In this document: positions 1-5,986 of the stretch, piece by piece
How positions within the stretch are numbered: the stretch's first letter is position 1
How the letters are laid out: each line of letters opens with the position of its first letter
Assembly: GCA_037442465.1 (NCBI GenBank)
Contig: JBBIQI010000044.1
Span: 1 to 19,557 of the forward strand
Direction: 5' to 3'
Source of the DNA: DSNY01 sp037442465
GTDB lineage: Bacteria; Pseudomonadota; Gammaproteobacteria; Burkholderiales; Burkholderiaceae_F
Length of the DNA: 19,557 bases
The notes under the pieces: model-generated
Database searches by the model: none
Seen by the model: the letters and a program-made list of their open reading frames with translations, nothing else
What the model was told of the DNA's origin: nothing
Program-made: the position numbers and the translations under genes

Positions 1-1
1 C

Positions 2-730
2 GCCGCAGCGGGGGGCCCCCGCGCAACGCGGGCCGCAATGCCTGCGCCGTCGAGTGCGCCGGCGCCCCCGCGGCAGCGCGTCGGCATCGCGCGCGATCGC
101 GCTTTCGGTTTCTACTATCCGGAAGACCTGGAAGGCCTGCAGCGCGCCGGCGCCGAACTGGTGTTCTTCGACGCGCTCGCCGACGCGCGTCTGCCGCGCA
201 TCGACGCGCTGTTCGTCGGTGGCGGCTTTCCCGAAGTCTTCGCCGCCGAGTTGTCGGCCAACCGCACGCTGCTTGCGGAGGTCCGCAACGCGATCGAGGG
301 CGGGTTGCCGACCTACGCGGAGTGCGGCGGGCTGATGTGGCTCGCTCGCTCGATCACCTGGAACAACGTCACCTGGCCGATGGCGGGTGCGCTGGCCGCC
401 GACGTCGTGATGCACGCGCGTCCGGTCGGGCGCGGCTACGTGCACCTGCGCGAAACCGACGCCAGCCCTTGGCCGTGGCATGTGGCAGGCGCGATCAAGG
501 CGCACGAGTTCCATCACTCGACGCTGGTCAACCTCGATCCGACACTGCGCTTTGCCTATCGAGTCGAACGCGGTCATGGTGTGGACGGCCGCAACGACGG
601 CATCGTTTACCGCAACACGCTCGCGTCGTATGCGCATCTGCGCAGCGTTGCCGGGCACGACTGGCCCGCCCGCTTCGTTGCGTTCGCGCGCTCCGTGCGG
701 GAAGCCCAACACCGCGCGTCGGCCGCCTGA
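2..730 (+). CDS. dsrN: DsrN-like siroheme amidase (cobyrinate a,c-diamide synthase family), 3' part
   Basis: This is the C-terminal glutamine-amidotransferase half of a CobB/CbiA-family protein. The frame is open to the left window edge, so the ATG at 38 is probably internal and the ATPase half lies outside the window. The strongest marks, counted from that ATG, are the VGIARDRAFGFYYPEDL block (residues 15-31), the FVGGGFPE turn (59-66), the YAECGG nucleophile motif (Cys96) and the GRGYVHLRET and KAHEFHHS stretches towards the end, which are typical of the family. Classical members amidate cobyrinic acid. In sulfur oxidisers the paralogue DsrN is proposed to amidate siroheme for DsrAB. I favour DsrN because a DsrR-like gene follows 22 bp downstream, the order known from the Allochromatium dsr operon; no cobalamin gene is visible. 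A true CobB/CbiA remains possible because the upstream genes are not seen. Confidence 0.8.
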   Translation, partial: AAAGGPRATRAAMPAPSSAPAPPRQRVGIARDRAFGFYYPEDLEGLQRAGAELVFFDALADARLPRIDALFVGGGFPEVFAAELSANRTLLAEVRNAIEGGLPTYAECGGLMWLARSITWNNVTWPMAGALAADVVMHARPVGRGYVHLRETDASPWPWHVAGAIKAHEFHHSTLVNLDPTLRFAYRVERGHGVDGRNDGIVYRNTLASYAHLRSVAGHDWPARFVAFARSVREAQHRASAA

Positions 731-752
731 CGCGCACTTCAGGGAGCGATCG

Positions 753-1106
753 ATGATCGAAATCAAGCCGGCCGCGGCAGCACAGATACGCGCCGCGCTG
801 CGCGATGCCGGCGACGACGTGCTGCTGCGTGTCGCCGCCCAGCGCCGGCCCGACGGCGAACTCGAATACGGAATGGGCTTCGACGAGCGGCGCGAGCAGG
901 ACGAGGAAATCCTGACCGAGGCGGGCATCACGCTGCTGGTTTCGCCGCCTTCGTTGGAAGCGATCAGAGGCACCGTGATCGACTTCGTCGAGATCGCGCC
1001 CGGCGATCTGCGCTTCGTGTTCTATCGCGCCGAGGACATGCCCGCCACCGACGAGGCCGCGCCGCCGGCGGGCGGTTGCGGTTGCGGCAAGGGCGGTTGC
1101 GGCTGA
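753..1106 (+). CDS. dsrR: DsrR-like A-type (IscA/HesB) carrier homologue with C-terminal Cys tail
   Basis: A 117-residue protein of the IscA/HesB fold. It starts at an ATG preceded by AGGGAG seven bases upstream, just after the dsrN-like gene. Family marks are the N-terminal IEIKPAAAAQIRAAL helix, the LEYGMGFD strand, a VSPPSLEAIRGTVIDFVE segment and a final LRFVF strand. The first of the three classical metal-binding cysteines of IscA is absent: the equivalent loop reads AAQRRPDGELEYG. Allochromatium DsrR is reported to lack Fe-S binding and to act in control of dsr expression, so the missing cysteine fits. Here, however, a Pro/Ala-rich linker leads into a Gly/Cys tail, GGCGCGKGGCG, with Cys109, Cys111 and Cys116. 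It could be DsrR proper or another A-type carrier; its place behind dsrN favours DsrR. Confidence 0.75.
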   Translation: MIEIKPAAAAQIRAALRDAGDDVLLRVAAQRRPDGELEYGMGFDERREQDEEILTEAGITLLVSPPSLEAIRGTVIDFVEIAPGDLRFVFYRAEDMPATDEAAPPAGGCGCGKGGCG

Positions 1107-1153
1107 AGGGCGATGCGCCGGGCGCCGCGCGCTTACAGGGGGACGGACAGAGG

Positions 1154-2272
1154 ATGACGGCAAGCATCGGTACCGCGACGGTCGTCGTTTGGGGCGGGTT
1201 CGTTGTGGCGTTCGCGTTCGGCGTCATCGCGAGCCGCGCGAACTTCTGCACGATGGGTGCGATCTCCGACGTGGTGAACATGGGCCACTGGGGGCGGATG
1301 CGGATGTGGCTGCTGGCGATCGCGGTGGCGATCGTCGGCGCGGGTCTGCTGCAGTGGTTCGGGCTCGTCGACCTCGGCAAATCGATCTACCCGCGGCCGC
1401 GCCTGCTGTGGTTATCGTCGATCGTCGGCGGACTGGCGTTCGGCGTGGGCATGTCGCTCGCCGGCGGCTGCGCCAACAAGAACCTGCTGCGCGCCGGCGG
1501 CGGCAGCCTGCGCTCGGTGGTCGTGCTGGCGTTCCTCGGCATCTCGGCCTACATGACGCTCAAAGGGCTGTTCGGACAGTGGCGCGTCGACTACCTGGAC
1601 CGCTTTGCGGTCGACTTGTCGGCTTATGGGCTGAAGGGTCAGGACCTGCCGACGCTGCTGGCCGCCGCCACCGGACTGTCGCAGCGCGCGGCGCTGGCGC
1701 TGGCGGTCACGGTGGTCGCGGGCGCGCTGCTTGCGTTCGTGTTGGCCGACGCGCGCTTCCGCGCCAACGCCAACCAGATGGCGAGCGGCACGATCCTCGG
1801 TTTGCTGGTGGTCGGCGCGTGGTACGTCAGCGGGCACATCGGGTACGGCGAGCACCCGGAGACGATGGAAAACGTCTTCTTCGCGACCAACACGCGCGCG
1901 GCGGAGTCGCTGAGTTTCGTTGCCCCGGTGGCGTTCGGGCTCGAGCTGCTGATGCTGTGGACCGACAAGTCGCTGGCGATCACCTTCGGGATCGCCTCGG
2001 CGCTCGGCATCATCGCCGGCTCGCTCGCCTGGGCGGTCGCGACCAAGCAGTTCCGGCTCGACGGCTTCGCCTCGGCGGCCGACACGCGCGATCACATCGT
2101 CGGCGCGATCCTGATGGGCTTCGGCGGCGTGACCGCGCTCGGCTGCACGATCGGGCAGGGCATCAGCGGCGTGTCCACCCTCGCGGTCGGATCGTTTCTC
2201 GCGATCGCCTCGATCATCGCCGGCGCGGTGGCGACGATGAAGTATCTGCTCTGGCGCGAGGAACGCGCTTAA
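1154..2272 (+). CDS. YeeE/YedE-family sulfur-compound transporter
   Basis: A 372-residue polytopic inner-membrane protein of the YeeE/YedE (DUF395) family, which includes the thiosulfate importer TsuA. I chose the ATG at 1154 because the family begins near the SRANFCTMG motif; an in-frame ATG at 1076 would overlap the preceding gene and add 26 residues of non-membrane sequence. The three family cysteines are all present: Cys32 in RANFCTMGA, Cys106 in AGGCANKN and Cys331 in ALGCTIGQG. These line a relay that passes thiosulfate-type substrates in TsuA. The protein is rich in glycine and hydrophobic helices throughout, with the two inverted halves at about residues 10-135 and 180-365. The start lies 47 bp after the dsrR-like stop on the same strand, which suggests co-transcription and a role in moving thiosulfate or another reduced sulfur compound. 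The substrate is inferred. Confidence 0.88.
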   Translation: MTASIGTATVVVWGGFVVAFAFGVIASRANFCTMGAISDVVNMGHWGRMRMWLLAIAVAIVGAGLLQWFGLVDLGKSIYPRPRLLWLSSIVGGLAFGVGMSLAGGCANKNLLRAGGGSLRSVVVLAFLGISAYMTLKGLFGQWRVDYLDRFAVDLSAYGLKGQDLPTLLAAATGLSQRAALALAVTVVAGALLAFVLADARFRANANQMASGTILGLLVVGAWYVSGHIGYGEHPETMENVFFATNTRAAESLSFVAPVAFGLELLMLWTDKSLAITFGIASALGIIAGSLAWAVATKQFRLDGFASAADTRDHIVGAILMGFGGVTALGCTIGQGISGVSTLAVGSFLAIASIIAGAVATMKYLLWREERA

Positions 2273-2279
2273 GCGTGCG

Positions 2280-2299
2280 CCGCCGCGAGCGTGCGGCGG
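2280..2299. terminator. GC-rich hairpin between convergent genes
   Basis: Seven perfect base pairs (CCGCCGC at 2280-2286 with GCGGCGG at 2293-2299) around a six-base loop. The hairpin lies in the 34 bp between the stop of the YeeE gene and the stop of the response regulator on the other strand. Its position fits a bidirectional terminator, but no T-run follows on either strand, so the assignment rests on location and stem only. Confidence 0.35.
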
Positions 2300-2306
2300 A
2301 CCTCGA

Positions 2307-2978
2307 TCAGGGTTTGTCGATGCCGAGCGCCGCGCGGTTTTGCACCGCGAACACGGCCGCCTCGACGCGCGAGCTCTGGCCGAGCTTGGCGAGGATGTGG
2401 CGCACGTGCAGCTTCACGGTGTCGTGGCTGATGCCGAGCGTCTTGGCGATCGCCTTGTTGCTCATGCCGGCGGCCACGTAGCCCAGGATCTGACGCTCGC
2501 GGCCGGTAAGTTGCTTGACGAGGCTCGCCGCGCTGCCCGGCTCGTCGCCGCCCTGCAGGATCGACGCCAGCTTGCCGGCGATCGACGGGGCGACGACCAG
2601 CTCGCCGCGAGCGGCGGCGCGGATCGCGTCGATCACGTCGGCGGGCTCCATGTCCTTGAGCAGGTAGCCGCGAACGCCGAGCCGCAGCGCGGCGGCCAGG
2701 TCCTCGGCCGCTTCGCTCATCGTCAGGATCACCACCGGCGTGTCGATGCCTCTTTCCCGCAGGCTCTTGAGCAGCGTGATGCCGTCGGTCGGAGCCATCC
2801 GCAGATCGAGGATCAGCAGATCGGGCCGATGCTTCTCCAGCAGTGCGAAGGTCTCGTCCGCGCGGCCCGTCGTGGCCAGCACCTGCATGCCGGCGCCGCG
2901 CGACAGCAAATCGGCCAATCCCTGGCGGACCAGCGAGTGATCGTCGACCAGGACGAGCTTGATCGGCGTCGGCGTCAT
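2307..2978 (-). CDS. NarL/FixJ-type response regulator
   Basis: A 223-residue two-domain transcription regulator. The receiver domain covers residues about 6-125, with acidic pocket Asp12/Asp13, phospho-acceptor Asp58 in LLILDLRM, Thr86 and Lys108 in YLLKDM. The LuxR-type helix-turn-helix is at about 157-217, recognisable by LTGRERQILGYVAAGMSNK and the recognition helix SHDTVKLHVRHILAKL. The start ATG overlaps the kinase stop by four bases (ATGA), so translation is coupled to the kinase and the two are almost certainly partners. It is the last gene of a run soeA-soeB-soeC-kinase-regulator. The likely job is to control genes in response to the kinase signal, with soeABC the obvious first target; that target is inferred. 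The domain call is secure. I leave the symbol empty because there is no reason to equate it with nitrate-responsive NarL. Confidence 0.93.
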   Translation of the reverse strand: MTPTPIKLVLVDDHSLVRQGLADLLSRGAGMQVLATTGRADETFALLEKHRPDLLILDLRMAPTDGITLLKSLRERGIDTPVVILTMSEAAEDLAAALRLGVRGYLLKDMEPADVIDAIRAAARGELVVAPSIAGKLASILQGGDEPGSAASLVKQLTGRERQILGYVAAGMSNKAIAKTLGISHDTVKLHVRHILAKLGQSSRVEAAVFAVQNRAALGIDKP

Positions 2979-4273
2979 GGCCTTTCGTGCTCGCGTTGCG
3001 GGCAATGGACGGTGAGCGTGACGCGCGTGCCGCCCGTGGGCAGCGCGCCGATGTGCAGGGTGCCGCCCGCACGTCCGGCGCGCTCGCGCATGATTTGCAA
3101 GCCGTGATGGCCGGCTTCGGTGAGACGCCCAGCGCAGCGCGGATCGAGGATCGACTCGTCCGGGCCGCGGCCGTCGTCTTCGACCGTGACGATCAGCTCG
3201 TCGGCGTCGCGCTGGACCTGTAGCCGCGCGAGCCGCGCGCCCGAGTGGTGGCTGACGTTGGCGAGCGCCTCCTGCACGATGTAGAAGATCTGCAGCTGCT
3301 GCTCGGCCGACAGGTCGAGATCCTGCACGCTGCAATCGAACAGCAGGTCGATACCGGACCGGCGGCGGAACGCCGCGGCCAGCTCGGCGAGCGAAGTCAC
3401 CAGCCCGCGCGAGTCCATGCCCGCGCGGTATAGGCTGATCATCTCGCGCAGGCGGCCGTGCGCGTTGCGCAGCTCGTCGCTGATGTCGTTGGCGTAGGCG
3501 AGGCTGTGCGCGCAGTCGGCGGCGCGGATCGCGTCCTGCAGCAGCGACATGCGCATGCGCACGAAAGTCAGCGACTGCGCGAGCGCGTCGTGGATGTCGG
3601 CGGCGATCGCCTGCCGCTCCGAAACGACGCGCGCCTGCAGGTTCTCGCGCGCGAGCCGCTCGTTCTCCAGCGCGAGTCCGAGCAACTGGCCGAAGGGCCG
3701 CAGCATCCGCGAGATGCCGGCCGGCGGGTCGAACCCCTCGGCGAAGAACAGGTTCAGCACGCCGATCGGCCGGTCGCGGTGGTTCAGGGGGACCGCAACC
3801 GCACGGCCGCCGGCGCGGCCGAGCGGACCCTCGCCGCCGCGGATCGCGCAGCCCAGCGTGGGGGCGGCGTGGTGCGTCTCGTCGTCGCGCAGCGCGGCCC
3901 CGCACATGCCGCAGGACACCGGCATCACGGCGTCGCGCTCGCACACGTCGCTGGGCAAGCCGATCGCGGCGAGCAGCCGCAGGCTCGCGCCGTCGTTGGT
4001 GGGCGCACGAATCGCCCCGGCGCGCGCGCCGGTCAGACGCATGACCAGCCCGAGAAAATCGACCAGCATCGAGCCGGTCTCGCCGCCGTCGATGTCGTGC
4101 GCGCCGTAGCGCTGCAGCGGAGCGTCGGCCACGGCGGCGGCCGCGCGCACTTCCTTCGATTCCACCTTCACTTGCACATCCGATCGGCCGTAACGCGGCG
4201 GCATCCAACGATACCACTGCTCATCGGCGCGACTCGGCGGCCGCCGAATGCGTTCCCTGCGCTGCGGGCTCAT
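2975..4273 (-). CDS. Cytoplasmic GAF-domain sensor histidine kinase (NarX/HisKA_3 type)
   Basis: A 432-residue kinase with no transmembrane segment, so the signal is sensed in the cytoplasm. A GAF domain spans about residues 68-205. It contains Cys111, then Cys121 and Cys124 in SCGMCGAAL, and Cys142 in TLGCAIRGG, which could bind a metal or Fe-S cluster or act as a thiol switch. The dimerisation/phosphoacceptor region follows, with His228 in AADIHDALAQSL. The ATP-binding domain shows the N-box EALANVSHHSGA (Asn339), the G1 box EDDGRGPDE (366-373) and a G2-like GHHGLQIMRERA. I chose the ATG at 4273 because it lies just after the soeC stop (5 bp gap), although no clear ribosome-binding site precedes it; the ATG of MPPRYGRS (residue 24) is an alternative. 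The stop overlaps the regulator start. The ligand is unknown; sulfite or a redox cue is plausible given the operon. Confidence 0.9.
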   Translation of the reverse strand: MSPQRRERIRRPPSRADEQWYRWMPPRYGRSDVQVKVESKEVRAAAAVADAPLQRYGAHDIDGGETGSMLVDFLGLVMRLTGARAGAIRAPTNDGASLRLLAAIGLPSDVCERDAVMPVSCGMCGAALRDDETHHAAPTLGCAIRGGEGPLGRAGGRAVAVPLNHRDRPIGVLNLFFAEGFDPPAGISRMLRPFGQLLGLALENERLARENLQARVVSERQAIAADIHDALAQSLTFVRMRMSLLQDAIRAADCAHSLAYANDISDELRNAHGRLREMISLYRAGMDSRGLVTSLAELAAAFRRRSGIDLLFDCSVQDLDLSAEQQLQIFYIVQEALANVSHHSGARLARLQVQRDADELIVTVEDDGRGPDESILDPRCAGRLTEAGHHGLQIMRERAGRAGGTLHIGALPTGGTRVTLTVHCPQREHERP

Positions 4274-4278
4274 GCAGG

Positions 4279-5232
4279 TCAGGCGACCGACTGGTAATAA
4301 AGGTTTTGGGGGTGATTGGCCTGGGCGAAGAAGAACCAACGCTCCGCCAGCAGTCCCAGATACTGCAGCGCGAACGCCATAGCCGGCAGCAGCGCCGAGC
4401 CCTGGGCCAGCCCGGCGGCCAGCAGCGCCGCGGGGAGCGGAAACGCCAGCAGCAGGAACAGCCACTTAACCGCGCGCAGCGCCGAGCGCGTGCGCCCGTG
4501 GAAGAACTCGCGCGTATTGAAGGCACCCCCCATCATGCCCATCGAAGTCTGCACGATGCGCGGATGCTTGATGCCGATGGCGGTCTGCAGCGTCGACTTC
4601 GGTTTGAGCCGCGCGTTGCGCAAGAGCGAAGCGCCGCGCGTCACCAGCGCGGCGCCCGTCAGCGCCAGCGCGCACGGCCCGAAGAAGGCCGCCAGCGGCG
4701 GCGCCGCGAAGGCGGCGTAGGCAGTGGCGAGCGTGCAGCCCGAGGCGAGCCCCAGCAGCGTGTAGTTGACCACCGTCAGCGGGGTGGCCCACTCCTGCAG
4801 GAACTTCAGGCACGCGTAGATCATGCCGGTACAGACGTACAGCGCGAGCGACAGCACCGCGGTGACCGCGCCGAGCCAGAGCGTGGTCTGCGCGGCGGCA
4901 TCGGCCGGCAGCAGCCAGTGCCCGACCCCGTAGAAGAACGCGCCGGCCGTGAACAGCGGCAGCACGATGATCTCGCGCGACAGCCAGGACGTGCGCCAGC
5001 GCGACGCCGCCCGCCAGCCGCGCTCGGGGCGACCCAGATGGAAGATCGACGCCACCAGTCCCAGCACCATCAGCACGACCACCAGCGCGCTGCCGCCGGC
5101 GTAGAAGCCGCCGGCCAGCGGCCCGATCCAGCCGAAGCGCGCGCCGAGTTCGGCCAGGTACAACGCCAGGAACAGCCCTTGGCCGGCGCCGATCAGCGTT
5201 GTGAGGAAGATCACAGAGAAAGCGGGGTGCAT
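4279..5232 (-). CDS. soeC: SoeC-like membrane anchor of sulfite dehydrogenase (DmsC/NrfD-like)
   Basis: A 317-residue membrane protein of the DmsC family, with about eight hydrophobic helices spread from residue 5 to residue 300. It starts with MHPAFSVIFLTTLIGAGQGL, a typical N-terminus of this family, and carries the family motif ASIFHLGRPERGWRA on the first loop. In SoeABC it anchors the cytoplasmic SoeAB pair to the inner membrane and passes electrons from sulfite oxidation to the quinone pool. It lies 22 bp after soeB and 5 bp before the sensor kinase, all on the same strand. DmsC-type subunits also serve DMSO, tetrathionate or polysulfide reductases, so the specific name depends on its partners, which match SoeA and SoeB well in size and in lacking export signals. 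Confidence 0.88.
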   Translation of the reverse strand: MHPAFSVIFLTTLIGAGQGLFLALYLAELGARFGWIGPLAGGFYAGGSALVVVLMVLGLVASIFHLGRPERGWRAASRWRTSWLSREIIVLPLFTAGAFFYGVGHWLLPADAAAQTTLWLGAVTAVLSLALYVCTGMIYACLKFLQEWATPLTVVNYTLLGLASGCTLATAYAAFAAPPLAAFFGPCALALTGAALVTRGASLLRNARLKPKSTLQTAIGIKHPRIVQTSMGMMGGAFNTREFFHGRTRSALRAVKWLFLLLAFPLPAALLAAGLAQGSALLPAMAFALQYLGLLAERWFFFAQANHPQNLYYQSVA

Positions 5233-5254
5233 CGTGCGGTTCTGCGGTCAGGCG

Positions 5255-5986
5255 CTACCATGAGGTGGCGTCGTCGAGCGCCGGACCCTTGCGCGCCGGC
5301 TTCGGCAGCTTGCCGTCGACCTTCAGCGGGTTGTCGACGCGGGCGAGCCCCTCGGCCTCGATCGCAAGTTCCGTGCGCCGCCGCGGCAGGTAATGGTTGG
5401 CAGGCTGCGTGCCCCACTCGGGCATCAGCGTGTAGCCGCCGCGGTCGCGGATCGCCTGCGACACCTGCGACTGCGGGTCGTGCACGTCGCCGAACAGGCG
5501 CGCATTGGTCGGGCAGGCGAGCACGCATGCCGGCTTGCGTTCGGCCGGCGGCAGACTCGTGTCGTAGATGCGGTCGACGCACAGCGTGCACTTCTTCATG
5601 ACGCGCTGCTTCTCGTCCAGTTCGCGCGCGCCGTACGGGCAGGCCCACGAGCAGTACTTGCAACCGATGCACTTGTCGTAGTCGACCAGCACGATACCGT
5701 CTTCGGGGCGCTTGTAGCTGGCGCCGGTCGGGCACACCGGCACGCACGGCGGCTCTTCGCAGTGCAGGCAGGACTTGGGAAAGTGCACCGTCTGCGTGTT
5801 CGGATACTCGCCGACCTCGAAGGTCTGCACGCGGTTGAAGAAGGTGCCGGTCGGGTCGGCGCCGTACGGATTGAAGTCCGCCATCGGACCCGCCGCGCCG
5901 GACGTGTTCCATTCCTTGCAGCTCGTCACGCACGCGTGGCAGCCGACGCAGACGTTCAGGTCGATGACGAGCGCCAACTGGGTCAT
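5255..5986 (-). CDS. soeB: SoeB-like iron-sulfur subunit, four [4Fe-4S] clusters
   Basis: A 243-residue ferredoxin-like electron-transfer subunit of the DMSO-reductase superfamily. Sixteen cysteines fall into four groups: Cys13/16/19/23, Cys73/76/81/85, Cys106/109/112/116 and Cys133/136/154/158, enough for four cubane clusters. It begins MTQLALVIDLNVCVGCHAC without a signal peptide, so it works in the cytoplasm, as expected for SoeB. The ATG overlaps the soeA stop by four bases (ATGA), which couples synthesis of the two subunits. It should accept electrons from the SoeA molybdenum centre and hand them to SoeC. The C-terminal 45 residues are a Pro/Lys-rich tail with no obvious motif. Related subunits occur in polysulfide and DMSO reductases; the set of neighbours makes the sulfite-oxidising role most likely. 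Confidence 0.92.
   Translation of the reverse strand: MTQLALVIDLNVCVGCHACVTSCKEWNTSGAAGPMADFNPYGADPTGTFFNRVQTFEVGEYPNTQTVHFPKSCLHCEEPPCVPVCPTGASYKRPEDGIVLVDYDKCIGCKYCSWACPYGARELDEKQRVMKKCTLCVDRIYDTSLPPAERKPACVLACPTNARLFGDVHDPQSQVSQAIRDRGGYTLMPEWGTQPANHYLPRRRTELAIEAEGLARVDNPLKVDGKLPKPARKGPALDDATSW

Noticed and set aside
2..730. Cobalamin biosynthesis role for the first gene.
   Set aside because: The family fits, but the dsrR-like gene directly downstream points to DsrN; kept only as an alternative because the upstream genes are outside the window.
4306..5601. A long open frame of about 430 codons on the plus strand opposite soeC and the end of soeB.
   Set aside because: Its composition is Arg/Gln/Ala-rich with no recognisable motifs, as expected for the antisense of a GC-rich gene; soeC and soeB are unambiguous on the other strand.
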